From assembly GCA_900102065.1 (NCBI GenBank), contig FMVK01000001.1, positions 186,001-250,000 of the forward strand: a stretch of DNA of 64,000 bases, written 5' to 3'. This DNA is from Lachnospiraceae bacterium XPB1003 (GTDB taxonomy: Bacteria > Bacillota > Clostridia > Lachnospirales > Lachnospiraceae). Both the position numbers and the translations under genes were made by a program. The notes under the pieces are model-generated. The model made no database searches. It saw only the letters and a list, made by a program, of their open reading frames with translations, and was not told the DNA's origin. The stretch's first letter is position 1, and each line of letters opens with the position of its first letter. This document shows, piece after piece, positions 18,333-27,767 of this stretch.

Positions 18333-21300
18333 TTACTGTGTGCCGCCCATTGTCTGCATGAATATCTTTGCAGTCTTATATAAAACGGCTGTATCAAATT
18401 CCTTACTGTTTTTATCGGCATAAGGACGGGAAAGATTAACCGTCATCTTCTCCGAATATACAAAATTGATCTCGGATACCGGGATACCGGCTTCCGCAAA
18501 CCTGTCTGTCAGCGCTTTCCTCATACCCTCGGCAGCATTTCTGCCATCAGGAGTGGATGAAGCCACCATTCCCGACATACTGCCCTGAGAAGCTTCGAAT
18601 CTGGCCCTGAGCCTTCCGTAAACTTCTGTCTCCATATCCACATCCACTGCTCCGGAGATATTGCTTTCGTGAAGGATCCTTACGCTGACGGAGGTCATTT
18701 CTCCTCCGATCTCCATGGGGATCTCATAGGATTCCTGTCTGGAAAGACTGCCTGCAACAGATATCTGCCTCATGGCCGAACCGTATTCCCTGACATCTAT
18801 CATATCTCCGTCGTTCCATACAGCAGCATCCAGAAGCTGCTTCATGGATGAGAGCATACCGTCATAGGCTGACTGTGCGCTCTCTTCATTATCAAACTTA
18901 TCAACGACATCCGCATATCCTTCATTTACGCGGGAAAGTAACAATTCGTCGTTTATATCATTCTTTAAACCTTCAAATCTCTTTCCGTCCGCGACATTTC
19001 TGAAAATCTCTCCTCTGTTCTTCCTGAGATCCTTAAGTCCGCGAACATGTTCTGCCGTCGCAATGACACCGCTTTCTACCAGCTCATGGTAGATCGTCGA
19101 TGACGTATGTGCGGCTTCTCTAACGGATTCCGCTTCGCTCTCTGCTCTCGCCTGCGCAAACGCGGTCTCTATCTGTTCCGTGATATCATGAGATATCCCG
19201 CCTTTCATTCCGTCGCTTAAGTCATCTATACTTACATCCATTCCGCCGGCACGTCGGCTTCGGATCGCGCTTAATAAATTGGTAAAGCTTATCTCCCTTC
19301 CCTGCTGTATCAGGCTTCCCACTGCAGCTCCGTCTAAGCTCTGCGTCTGTCTGAGCATACGGAAGATGCCCACAAATGATTCTGACTCCTCGGCTGTAAT
19401 ATCTCCTCTCTCCTGCATCCTTACGAGATATTCGCTGTACTTTTCACCTGTATCGGAAGCATCAAGTCCTGCCAGCTTCTCTTCCAGCTCTTCCATGGAA
19501 AGCTTTAAGGGGTTTGATCCTTCCCTGATAAGCCCCAGTACGGCTGCAGGCGTCATCTTCGAAATGATCCCTGATACTGTCCTGTATCCTTCCTTAACGG
19601 AAGACATGTTTTTATCATTGATCTCCATCCTGTTGTATCCCAGGATCCTTGCGGCACGGAGATTTTCTTCTGAAGGATCTATTCCCAGCTCCTTAAGGAG
19701 TGTGTCCGCATGTTCAAAAGCCTTTTTGATCGAATCTCCCAGATCTGAACGGACCTCGGTCTGCATGGTTTCGTAAGCAGTACCGGCAGCTTCAAAAGCA
19801 AGCTTCCTCTCATTACCTCTCGCAGTAAAAAGCTCCAGATCTACGGTGCGAACAGACTCAAACTCAGCTATAACTGATACCGGCATTGAAGGTATCTCGC
19901 TTACCGCAGTCATAGACTGTCTGAAGATCTCTTCACTCTTTGCGGCAAGGGTCGCATCATCGGTTCCGAATTTATCCTTCAGGATATCTTCCTCGGCCTG
20001 CTTTAATTTCATAACAAGATCCGTAAGCTCAACCGTATCTATGGAGATACCCTGCTTTAAGAGCCTCATATTTACCTGCAGACTCATCACTAGTCTCGTC
20101 TCTTCTACCTGACGACGTGCGGTTATGAGGTCCCCTGCCTTTTCAAGATCCTTATTTGAAGCCGTTACGGCTTTGTCACCTTTTATTTCTTCATAACTCT
20201 GCCTCAGGTTTTTCACATTGAGCATTTCGCCCTTTTCAACCACGAGGCTTACTATATCCGGATCTTCGACAGCTGCTTCGATCACTTCCAGAGAGTCTTT
20301 CGCCTGATCCATCAGGCTTCCCTTCTCCGTCATATCTGTCTGCATAGCGGGAAGACCATCAGATATGGTCCTTGCCGCATTCTTTATAAAATTTTCATCC
20401 GATACGGGAAGCTTAATCTCTTCAAGCTCCTTCATCGCAAGAAAATACTCTTCATTAAAGGCGATCCCGTCTTCTATCATGCGGGATGCCATGGAGATAT
20501 TTGCATCATCTATATCTTCGCCAGCCCTGCTTATGATCTCCTTAATACGTGATCCGATGGCATCATCCGTGTCGGATATCACAGGATCATGAGCCTGATC
20601 ACGCATCGGCTCTGCTCCTGCTCCCACGCTGTGCTCTGCGTAATAGATATTCTCCACTGTGGGACGCAGACCGTTTTCAACCATATATTCTTTGACATCC
20701 TGAGACGGAACCTCCAGCTGTCTTGCCGTATCAAGTGCCTCCTTAACTTCCGTGACATTCTCCTTGGTCACAGGAAGGGAAACCTCGTCAAAGCTCTTCT
20801 TGACCGCTTCCGCCATAGCGGGACTTCCTGTTATTTCTTCCAATTCTTCCACGGAAAGATCATCATTAAAGCCCTTTATTACCACCCCTGCCTTTGCAAG
20901 AGTTGCTCTGATCTCGTCTCCGACCGTAACAGCCTCTTTCGGATCCATATCCGCAAAAGAAAATCCCTGCTCTGCAGCCTTTTTATACCCTTCTTCAGTC
21001 ATGGTGTTGGACAAAAGCACCATTCGATCCTTGCATATATCCGCGGGCACACCGGATGCAAGACTGTTTTTCAGATTCTCTACAGCACTCTTTTTCGAAA
21101 CGACACCGGCTTCTCCGATCTTCCCGGCATTCTTTATCAGGTTTATCCCCTTCGTCACGTCGGGATGGGTCTTCCCTGCATTTTCAATTGAGAGTCTGTA
21201 GCTTTTCGCCGGTTCCTTTATGGACTTTCCGTTTTCCGGATAAAAAAAATCCGCAGCAGATCCCTGACCGTCTGTGCGATAGGATCCTTCCGCGGAATTA

Positions 21301-21338
21301 TATTTCTGTATCATATTGTTGATCATCTGTCCGTTCAT
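18333..21338 (-). CDS. 1001-residue helical protein of the flagellin operon with FliK-like C-terminus
   Basis: No signal peptide or membrane helix is visible. Most of the protein is charged, helix-rich sequence made of loosely repeated segments of about 70 residues (for example DLSVEELEEITGSPAMAEAV and KLSMEELEEKLAGLDASD). The last ~130 residues turn beta-rich (YEIPMEIGGEMTSVSVRILH ... TPDGRNAAEGMRKALTDRFA) and resemble the C-terminal hook-length-control domain of FliK. I recall similar Lachnospiraceae proteins being filed under DUF6240, but cannot confirm this. The sigma-D promoter lies directly upstream and flagellin directly downstream, so a role in flagellar assembly or length control is likely. 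The exact function is unknown. Confidence 0.7.
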   Translation of the reverse strand: MNGQMINNMIQKYNSAEGSYRTDGQGSAADFFYPENGKSIKEPAKSYRLSIENAGKTHPDVTKGINLIKNAGKIGEAGVVSKKSAVENLKNSLASGVPADICKDRMVLLSNTMTEEGYKKAAEQGFSFADMDPKEAVTVGDEIRATLAKAGVVIKGFNDDLSVEELEEITGSPAMAEAVKKSFDEVSLPVTKENVTEVKEALDTARQLEVPSQDVKEYMVENGLRPTVENIYYAEHSVGAGAEPMRDQAHDPVISDTDDAIGSRIKEIISRAGEDIDDANISMASRMIEDGIAFNEEYFLAMKELEEIKLPVSDENFIKNAARTISDGLPAMQTDMTEKGSLMDQAKDSLEVIEAAVEDPDIVSLVVEKGEMLNVKNLRQSYEEIKGDKAVTASNKDLEKAGDLITARRQVEETRLVMSLQVNMRLLKQGISIDTVELTDLVMKLKQAEEDILKDKFGTDDATLAAKSEEIFRQSMTAVSEIPSMPVSVIAEFESVRTVDLELFTARGNERKLAFEAAGTAYETMQTEVRSDLGDSIKKAFEHADTLLKELGIDPSEENLRAARILGYNRMEINDKNMSSVKEGYRTVSGIISKMTPAAVLGLIREGSNPLKLSMEELEEKLAGLDASDTGEKYSEYLVRMQERGDITAEESESFVGIFRMLRQTQSLDGAAVGSLIQQGREISFTNLLSAIRSRRAGGMDVSIDDLSDGMKGGISHDITEQIETAFAQARAESEAESVREAAHTSSTIYHELVESGVIATAEHVRGLKDLRKNRGEIFRNVADGKRFEGLKNDINDELLLSRVNEGYADVVDKFDNEESAQSAYDGMLSSMKQLLDAAVWNDGDMIDVREYGSAMRQISVAGSLSRQESYEIPMEIGGEMTSVSVRILHESNISGAVDVDMETEVYGRLRARFEASQGSMSGMVASSTPDGRNAAEGMRKALTDRFAEAGIPVSEINFVYSEKMTVNLSRPYADKNSKEFDTAVLYKTAKIFMQTMGGTQ

Positions 21339-21378
21339 ACCGTTTACCCGCTCATCTTCTGTTTCTCATACAAAATTT

Positions 21379-21405
21379 ATATCGGCATCGAACAAAATTT
21401 CTTTA
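21379..21405 (-). promoter_or_regulatory. sigma-D (sigma-28) flagellar promoter
   Basis: On the minus strand TAAA (21402-21405), exactly 15 bases, then GCCGATAT (21379-21386). This matches the Bacillus sigma-D consensus at every position. It lies 40 bp upstream of the 1001-residue gene start and ties that gene, flagellin and fliS to late flagellar expression. Confidence 0.88.
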
Positions 21406-21411
21406 GATATA

Positions 21412-22068
21412 TCAGTTTTTGATCTCAAACAACTCCATACGCTCTATTGAGGGCATCTCTTCCCTATCTTCCGGGAAAAATACGACTATCACCTCTTCTC
21501 CGCTTTGAACTGCCTGATATACGGCCTCATTCATTCCGACTATCATAAGCGGATATCCGCCGCCATCCACCACATTTCCCTCGGCATCTGTATCCATGGG
21601 GAGCATTACCTCTGCCTTATAACGGATGCGGTAATCCGCCGTGATGTCCTCATAAATCTTCTTTCTCGGATAAAACTTCCTGATGACCTCGGTCTCGCAA
21701 ACAAGAGCAATGTCCGTGTTTATGGCATTAAGCTCGCGTTTGGGGCGGTGGACCAGAAGCTTTGACAACACTATCAGGAGAAAATACAGCAATATCACCG
21801 CGGCGATATTTTCTATCGCCTTCATGGGTTCTCCCTCCATAAATTCGCCGACAGTCTGGAAAACCGTCCAAACCGTGGCGATAAAGGATATGAAAAGCAA
21901 AAGCAGTATCTTTAACGATCCGTTAAAATACGTATCGTGATAATACCCGGCTATCCTTTTCTTTTCCTTCTCATTCAGTTTTCTCCAATGAACATCCTTA
22001 CCCGAAGACGGCCTTCTTACATGGCCGGAAATATTCCTGGGTACCGGTTTTGATGACATTGTACTCAT
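21412..22068 (-). CDS. hypothetical two-helix membrane protein
   Basis: 218 residues. A basic N-terminal cytoplasmic stretch (WRKLNEKEKKRIAGYYHDTY) precedes two membrane helices, ILLLLFISFIATVWTVF (about 53-69) and IENIAAVILLYFLLIVLSKL (about 85-104). A ~110-residue soluble beta-rich domain follows (EVIVVFFPEDREEMPSIERM near the end). No family is recognised. The AGGA site lies 8 bp before the ATG at 22068. It ends at 21412, next to the sigma-D promoter region of the flagellar operon, but nothing else links it to motility. Confidence 0.6.
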   Translation of the reverse strand: MSTMSSKPVPRNISGHVRRPSSGKDVHWRKLNEKEKKRIAGYYHDTYFNGSLKILLLLFISFIATVWTVFQTVGEFMEGEPMKAIENIAAVILLYFLLIVLSKLLVHRPKRELNAINTDIALVCETEVIRKFYPRKKIYEDITADYRIRYKAEVMLPMDTDAEGNVVDGGGYPLMIVGMNEAVYQAVQSGEEVIVVFFPEDREEMPSIERMELFEIKN

Positions 22069-22105
22069 CCGTTTATCCTATCGTTTACAAGATCTTTTAT
22101 AAGAA

Positions 22106-22128
22106 CTGCCGGGTTTTTATCCCGGCAG
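22106..22128 (-). terminator. intrinsic terminator after glgB
   Basis: CTGCCGGG (22106-22113) and CCCGGCAG (22121-22128) form a perfect 8-bp stem with a 7-base loop, 12 bp beyond the glgB stop. The T-rich stretch on the minus strand is short (TTCTTAT), so termination may be partial, allowing some read-through into the small membrane protein. Confidence 0.6.
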
Positions 22129-22139
22129 AATCATCGCAT

Positions 22140-24089
22140 TCAATATGAGAAAGAGTAAACTGCAACTCCATAAGGCGGCAGATCGAATTTTACCGCATAC
22201 GGCTTGTTGTCACACTTCATCTCCTTGCTCTTAAGCTCCCCGGGAAGCTCGTGACCCTGTCCCGCAAATCGTACTTCATCCGAATTGAGGACCAGCTTGT
22301 ATTTGCCCTTCTTGGGAACGCCCACATGATAATCGGCAATATACATGGGTGTCATATTCATAACGAAGATCAGGTTATTTTTTCCGTCCTTCGACTTGCG
22401 GATAAAGCTGTATGTGCTTCTGTAATTATCATTCGCATTTATCCACTCAAAGCCTTCCCAGCTGTCATCAAGCTCATATAGACATCTGTTTTCGCGGTAG
22501 ATTTTTAACAGTTCTTCCGTATAATTGAGCATTCCGCGGTTCAGTTCATTTTCAAGAAGGAACCAGTCCAGCTCTCTCTTCTCGCTCCACTCTCTTTCCT
22601 GTCCGAAATCCTGACCCATAAAGAGGAGCTTCTTGCCCGCGTGACCGAACATAAAAGCATATCCTACTCTTAAGTTCGCATACTTGTCGATCTGGTAACC
22701 GGGCATCTTATTGACCATGGAGCACTTAAGATGAACCACTTCATCATGAGAAAGAGGCAGGATATACTTCTCCGCACAGTTATAACTCATGGCAAAAGTC
22801 ATCTTGTTATGATTATCCTTGCGGAAGTAGGGATCCAGCTTCATGTATTCGCAGAAATCATGCATCCAGCCCATATTCCACTTAAAGGTAAATCCAAGTC
22901 CGTCATCTTCCGGTCTTGCTGTAACCTTGGGCCATGCAGTCGACTCTTCCGCAATGGTGATGGCACCGTTGCCGAGACCTGCGATAACACTGTTCATGTG
23001 TTTGAAGAACTCGATAGCATCCAGGTTCTCATTTCCGCCGTATTTATTGGCAACCCACTGTCCGTCCTGCTTGCCGTAATCAAGATAAAGCATTGAAGCG
23101 ACAGCATCAACACGGAGCCCGTCTATATGAAACTCTCTTATCCAGAACAAAGCGCTCGCGATAAGGAAATTCTTGACCTCTGACTTTGAATAATTAAATA
23201 TCTTGGTTCCCCAGTCGGGATGCTCGCCCAGTCTTGAATCGGGATGCTCGTAAAGAGGCTCTCCGTCAAAATCCGCAAGTCCGAATGCGTCTCTGGGGAA
23301 ATGAGCAGGAACCCAGTCGAGAATAACTCCTACATCAATCGAATGAAGTTTATTTACAAGATATGCAAAATCTTCCGGTTTTCCGTATCTCGATGTAGGC
23401 GCAAAATATCCCGTCACCTGATATCCCCAGGAGCCATCGAAGGGATGCTCGGCGATACCCATAAGCTCCACATGTGTATATCTGGCATGTGAAAGATACT
23501 CACACAGACGATCCGCAAATTCCCTATATGTATAAAAGCCGTCTTCGGTACCGTCGGGATGCTTCATCCAGGAACCGATATGACATTCATATATGGACAT
23601 GGGAGATTCGAAATGATTAGTAGCGGCCCTCTTCTTCAGCCAGTCGGAATCTGTCCACTTGATCTTCTTTATGTCATAGACAACAGATGCCGTACCCGGG
23701 CGAAGCTCCGCAAAATTTGCATAAGGGTCGGCCTTGTAAATTCCTCTTCCGTCGGAAGTAGTGATGTAGAATTTATATAGATCACCCTCCCTGACTCCCG
23801 GAACAAAGCCGGCAAAGATGCCTCCGGGGCCGAGTCTGCGAATAGCGGTGGCCTCGGTGTCCCAATTATTGAAATCACCGACAACATGGACTTCACTTGC
23901 ATGTGGAGCCCATACTCCGAAGAATACGCCCTTCTTTCCGTCCTTGCTGCACGGATGGGCACCTAATTTTTTATAGATATCGTAGTGAGTACCCTGACCG
24001 AATACATATTGGTCAGCCTCAGAAATGAATACAGTCTCTTCCTGCAGGACAGGAGCAACCTTTGCAGACGACTTCTTAGTTGCTGCCAT
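22140..24089 (-). CDS. glgB: 1,4-alpha-glucan branching enzyme
   Basis: 649 residues. An N-terminal CBM48-type domain (VFFGVWAPHASEVHVVGDFNNW, 56-76) is followed by a GH13 (beta/alpha)8 barrel. Seen in the sequence are the nucleophile Asp in HIDGLRVDAVAS (about 328), the acid/base Glu in ITIAEESTAWP (about 381), and LPLSHDEVVH carrying the third carboxylate (about residue 450). A C-terminal beta domain ends the protein. It cuts alpha-1,4 glucan and rejoins the piece by alpha-1,6 links, making glycogen branches in the cytoplasm. The ATG at 24089 follows GAGGAGG. The 1149-residue gene ends 35 bp upstream, so the two may be cotranscribed. No other glg genes are present in the window. Confidence 0.96.
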   Translation of the reverse strand: MAATKKSSAKVAPVLQEETVFISEADQYVFGQGTHYDIYKKLGAHPCSKDGKKGVFFGVWAPHASEVHVVGDFNNWDTEATAIRRLGPGGIFAGFVPGVREGDLYKFYITTSDGRGIYKADPYANFAELRPGTASVVYDIKKIKWTDSDWLKKRAATNHFESPMSIYECHIGSWMKHPDGTEDGFYTYREFADRLCEYLSHARYTHVELMGIAEHPFDGSWGYQVTGYFAPTSRYGKPEDFAYLVNKLHSIDVGVILDWVPAHFPRDAFGLADFDGEPLYEHPDSRLGEHPDWGTKIFNYSKSEVKNFLIASALFWIREFHIDGLRVDAVASMLYLDYGKQDGQWVANKYGGNENLDAIEFFKHMNSVIAGLGNGAITIAEESTAWPKVTARPEDDGLGFTFKWNMGWMHDFCEYMKLDPYFRKDNHNKMTFAMSYNCAEKYILPLSHDEVVHLKCSMVNKMPGYQIDKYANLRVGYAFMFGHAGKKLLFMGQDFGQEREWSEKRELDWFLLENELNRGMLNYTEELLKIYRENRCLYELDDSWEGFEWINANDNYRSTYSFIRKSKDGKNNLIFVMNMTPMYIADYHVGVPKKGKYKLVLNSDEVRFAGQGHELPGELKSKEMKCDNKPYAVKFDLPPYGVAVYSFSY

Positions 24090-24124
24090 AAGAATACTTC
24101 CTCCTCAAAATGTAATCCCCAATA

Positions 24125-27100
24125 TCACGCAACAGTTCCGGATTTTCTCTGAAAATCCTTTTCTTTCAGAACTATCATGTCTTCTTTATTATCATACCGC
24201 TTTCCACTGAGTATTTCAAAAAAACTTGAGACAGGACGTCTGCCTGAGCGGGCTATGGCATCATCAACGATCTGCTCCACTTCGGCAAGTGTGACATTGT
24301 GCTCGCCGATCTGAAGCTCGTCTATACGCTGGTGAAGAGCAAGTACTGCTCTCTCTTCGTCTATCTTGTATTCCTTCTTGTAAGCATAGCTCTTGGCGTA
24401 ATCAACAAGTGCACCGTCCGTAAGAGGCGGCATATCGATACGTGCATTGAAATATCCGGAAAGAACAGGATAATCCTCTATCATCCTGTCTATTGCTTCC
24501 TTCTCATCGATCATGATAACGATAACACCATCCTCTGTATTCTCCAGAACATTGGTTATCTTCTCAAGAGTATCCCTGAACAGTCCGGAAGCATCCTCGA
24601 TAAGGAGAGCGCCGTTTGCCAGCTGCGAAAGCACAGTGGCGACATCCTTGTTGTTCATCTTGTCACCGCTTACTCTTGCCACATGATTGTTGAGGAAGTT
24701 GATATCTATCAGCTGGATCTCACGTAACAGAGCTCTGGCGAGACTTCTGGTCTCCTCCTTCTCTTCACCGGTTATGATGGCATTGCCGACATAGGGTGCA
24801 AGTGAGATCCGGTCTATGGCTTCAAGGATATTTCTGCGCATCTTCCTGGAATAGAGGAAATGATCGAATATCCTGAGCTCCTCCTCAGAGAAATCAGCTT
24901 CGTCGCCTTCCTCGGGGATATACTCGTCATTATTTTCCTCAACGGTTTCTACGCCTATACGATCGGCATCGGTCTCAAGCGCATCAGAGATCTGCTCCAT
25001 CTGGCTGGTATTGAGACTTACATCCTCATCATAAGCCTGATCATCTTCATACGGCTCTTCGTAATATTCCTCGTCCTCGTAGAACTCTTCATCTACGGGT
25101 TCTTCATCGGAAAATTCTTCTTCGGAAAGCTCTTCTTCCGTAGCGGTCTCTTCTATATCATTTTCTTCTAAAGCAGTCTCTTCTGTAAGCACTTCCTCTT
25201 CATGAGGAATCTCTGCTGCTTCGGATACAGAAACGGAAGCAGAATCTGTAACAGCATCCGCAACAACGCCTGCAACCGCACCGACTGCTTCAGCAGCTGC
25301 AACAGCACCCTCTGCCACGAGTCCGTCCTCTGTCAATGCTGCGCTCTCTGCTGCAACACCTGCAGCCATCGCACCCTCTGCTGCCAGGCTTCCGACTTCA
25401 ACTGCGCCTTCGACCACCGCACCGGCTGCGTCCACAGCACCTTCCGCAACAGCTCCTGCAGCTTCTGTAATCTCTGTAGCACCTTCAGCGACGGCTTCTC
25501 CAAGGCCTGCTGCCCCGGAATTTTCCGCTGCCTCGGCAGCTTCTTTTGCTTCTTTTTCCGCACGTATAGCGGCATCCACCTCTTTCCAGATAGTGGTGCC
25601 GTGAGTCTCCTGAGAAACTCCGTTAACGCTTACCTCTTCGTCAACTTCCGATTCAACATATGCTTCGGGCTCTTCGCCTGTATACTCCTCTTGGGCATAC
25701 TGTTCCTCTTCGGAACCTATATCAACCAGCTCTATACCTTCTGTATCGTACATGTCACCGAAGATATGACTGCTGCTTTCCTTGACTATTACCCTGGGTT
25801 CCCTTGAAATGACATCTCTGCTCTCTCTGTCGAATCTCTCGAAAATAGGACCTGTGGTATCCAGGATAGCCTGTCTGGTTTCTCTCCTGATCTGCTCATC
25901 ATTGCGCTGCTTTATCTTTTCCCAGTTCTCAAGAGCATCGGAGATATTGATCTGACCTGTTATCTGCTTGTCCGGAACAGGCTCGAAAGGTATGGCAAGA
26001 TTAAACTGTCCGTCATCGGCCTGATAATACTGACCTCCAAGGGCCACACCCTTTTCAACAGGCTTTATCTCTTCACCGGCTTTATATCCGTGTCCGGTAA
26101 AATTGGGATTAGTTCCCGTAGGGGGTGTATCGATAACGATGGTATCCGTCTTGTCTTCAAAGAACTTCTCACTGGAAACAGCTTCCGATGCAGCACTTGC
26201 CGCACGTTCCATTTCCTGGGTATACATCAGATCGGAATCGGTATTGTAAGCCTCTTCCTCATACTGTCTCTCATCATAAGGAATGTTATCGGTATAATAC
26301 TGACCGTCATCCGGACCGTATCCCTGCTCCTCCGTATACTGGAGGTCGCTCTCGGTATAATTCATATCACCGGTATACTGAATACCGCTGTCTGTATAGC
26401 CCATATCTTCGGTATACCCGAAATCGCCACGGGTATCTCCCATGTCGCCGGTGTAACCCATATCGCCACGGGTATCTCCCATGTCGCCGGTGTAACCCAT
26501 ATCGCCACGGGTATCTCCCATATCGCCGGTGTAATCCGCATCACCGGTATAGCCCATATCATCCGTATAGTACTCGTCACCGCTTTCATCGTAAGGAATA
26601 TCTTCCGTATAGCGGCCTGTCTCTCCGGAATCGTCATTTCGGGCTTCTTCGGGATAATATTCTTCATCAGGATCAAAAGCTTCCTGCTGCTCTCTCTCTT
26701 TTCTGAGTTTCTCCCAATTGAATCTTTCTGTTCTTTTTAGAGTATTGCGGCTCTTTTTTTCGGCTTTCTTTTCGTATCCGCCCTTCTCTTCTCCGGCAAG
26801 AAGCTCTGCCATCGACTCTGCAAGCTCCTTGGAGAGATTTATGGTGTCACACTTAGCGATACTGATGGGTTTTACCATGATGTCGCCTGAAAATTCACCG
26901 TCATCGTATTTTTCCGCTGTATACTCATCACCCTCATATGCTTCGATCTCGTCTTCCACGTCATTACGGGAATCATAGATCTCCTGCTGTCTGGGTGTCA
27001 GCCTCTGATGAAGCATCTTAAGTTCAAGAGCCTTTACTACGAAGGGGCCTTTAATAAACCATGTGACAATATCGTCACAGGTCTCAACACACTTCTTTAC

Positions 27101-27574
27101 ATTTCCTGTTCTGTGATAAAGGTAGGCCAGCTGATATCTCCATTCCGGGTGGGATGGTGATAAATGCCTCATATCTTCAAGAATTGAGATCAGAGTGTCA
27201 ACGGAACCATTGCAAAGCTCCACGAGACGGTATTTGAGTATGAGCCTCTCTGCCGTGTCGGGTGCCATATGTTCATATATCTTGTAAAATTCAGTCGCTT
27301 TGACTGTATCCTTGCGATCCAGATAGAGATCGCAGAGACCGAATACTACTTTCTTACTGCGGGGCTTCAGATCGTAAGCCATCAGCATAAGATCCAATGC
27401 CTTATCCGGCTGATCGTCCAGACGGTACAGATTGCTTATCTTAATAAGTGTCGTGTACTTCTTCTCGTCACGCCACTCAATGGTATCAGCTATATCGGCA
27501 GCATTCGCAAAATCCCTGTCAGCTACAAGAGACATTATTTCCTCGTAGCGGATCTTCTGCATTCTTTTGTCCAA
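24125..27574 (-). CDS. TPR protein with acidic repeat region and degenerate AAA+-like C-terminus
   Basis: 1149 residues, using a TTG start at 27574 after GGAGGG at 8 bp; the next ATG is too far from that site. Residues 1-190 form TPR-like helical repeats (LDLMLMAYDLKPRSKKVVFG). A long acidic, Tyr/Asp/Gly-rich region follows, with three 13-residue repeats (about 346-384), then an Ala/Val-rich low-complexity part (about 685-775) and a Glu-rich part. From about 880 a folded domain resembles an AAA+ module of the SpoVK/CbbX kind, but the P-loop reads GNAIITGEEKEETRSLA and lacks GxxGxGKT. A Walker-B-like GALLIEDA remains. It is probably a scaffold or regulator rather than an ATPase; the function is unknown. 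Confidence 0.7.
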   Translation of the reverse strand: MDKRMQKIRYEEIMSLVADRDFANAADIADTIEWRDEKKYTTLIKISNLYRLDDQPDKALDLMLMAYDLKPRSKKVVFGLCDLYLDRKDTVKATEFYKIYEHMAPDTAERLILKYRLVELCNGSVDTLISILEDMRHLSPSHPEWRYQLAYLYHRTGNVKKCVETCDDIVTWFIKGPFVVKALELKMLHQRLTPRQQEIYDSRNDVEDEIEAYEGDEYTAEKYDDGEFSGDIMVKPISIAKCDTINLSKELAESMAELLAGEEKGGYEKKAEKKSRNTLKRTERFNWEKLRKEREQQEAFDPDEEYYPEEARNDDSGETGRYTEDIPYDESGDEYYTDDMGYTGDADYTGDMGDTRGDMGYTGDMGDTRGDMGYTGDMGDTRGDFGYTEDMGYTDSGIQYTGDMNYTESDLQYTEEQGYGPDDGQYYTDNIPYDERQYEEEAYNTDSDLMYTQEMERAASAASEAVSSEKFFEDKTDTIVIDTPPTGTNPNFTGHGYKAGEEIKPVEKGVALGGQYYQADDGQFNLAIPFEPVPDKQITGQINISDALENWEKIKQRNDEQIRRETRQAILDTTGPIFERFDRESRDVISREPRVIVKESSSHIFGDMYDTEGIELVDIGSEEEQYAQEEYTGEEPEAYVESEVDEEVSVNGVSQETHGTTIWKEVDAAIRAEKEAKEAAEAAENSGAAGLGEAVAEGATEITEAAGAVAEGAVDAAGAVVEGAVEVGSLAAEGAMAAGVAAESAALTEDGLVAEGAVAAAEAVGAVAGVVADAVTDSASVSVSEAAEIPHEEEVLTEETALEENDIEETATEEELSEEEFSDEEPVDEEFYEDEEYYEEPYEDDQAYDEDVSLNTSQMEQISDALETDADRIGVETVEENNDEYIPEEGDEADFSEEELRIFDHFLYSRKMRRNILEAIDRISLAPYVGNAIITGEEKEETRSLARALLREIQLIDINFLNNHVARVSGDKMNNKDVATVLSQLANGALLIEDASGLFRDTLEKITNVLENTEDGVIVIMIDEKEAIDRMIEDYPVLSGYFNARIDMPPLTDGALVDYAKSYAYKKEYKIDEERAVLALHQRIDELQIGEHNVTLAEVEQIVDDAIARSGRRPVSSFFEILSGKRYDNKEDMIVLKEKDFQRKSGTVA
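26423..26539 (-). repeat. 39-bp tandem repeat, three copies, in frame
   Basis: Three head-to-tail copies begin at 26423, 26462 and 26501. Each encodes a 13-residue unit (MGDTRGDMGYTGD). Copies one and two are almost identical in DNA, so the array is recent and may vary in copy number. Partial variants (YTGD, YTED) continue on both sides. Confidence 0.88.
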
Positions 27575-27628
27575 TTTGATATCCCTCCATGAGGCCAGTG
27601 CAAGTCGTAAAACCCCAATATCTTGGAA

Positions 27629-27657
27629 ATATTAACATAATAACCACTATATGTCAA
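27629..27657 (-). promoter_or_regulatory. sigma-A-type promoter of the 1149-residue gene
   Basis: The minus strand carries a perfect TTGACA (27652-27657), a 17-bp spacer, then TAATAT (27629-27634). It lies 55 bp upstream of the TTG start. The -35 box overlaps the tail of the rsmA terminator. Confidence 0.6.
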
Positions 27658-27694
27658 AAAAACAGGGCATATCGGCTAGGCCGACACGCCCTGT
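27655..27694 (-). terminator. rho-independent terminator of rsmA
   Basis: The minus strand reads ACAGGGCGTGTCGGC, loop CTA, GCCGATATGCCCTGT, then a run of seven T. The stem is long with a small internal mismatch. It lies about 75 bp after the rsmA stop. Confidence 0.85.
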
Positions 27695-27767
27695 AACCAT
27701 GCATATTATATATATTTTCTCAGGTCCAACCGCGGTGAATCATTGCCCTGTAACGCCGCTCATTCAG

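Noticed and set aside
25202-25807. Cys- and Asn-rich plus-strand open frame
   Set aside because: It is the antisense shadow of the Ala/Val/Glu-rich low-complexity part of the gene at 24125-27574; it has no ribosome binding site or recognisable domain.
26423-26539. Regular 39-bp repeats as a CRISPR array
   Set aside because: The units are contiguous with no unique spacers, are in frame, and encode a periodic peptide within a long gene.
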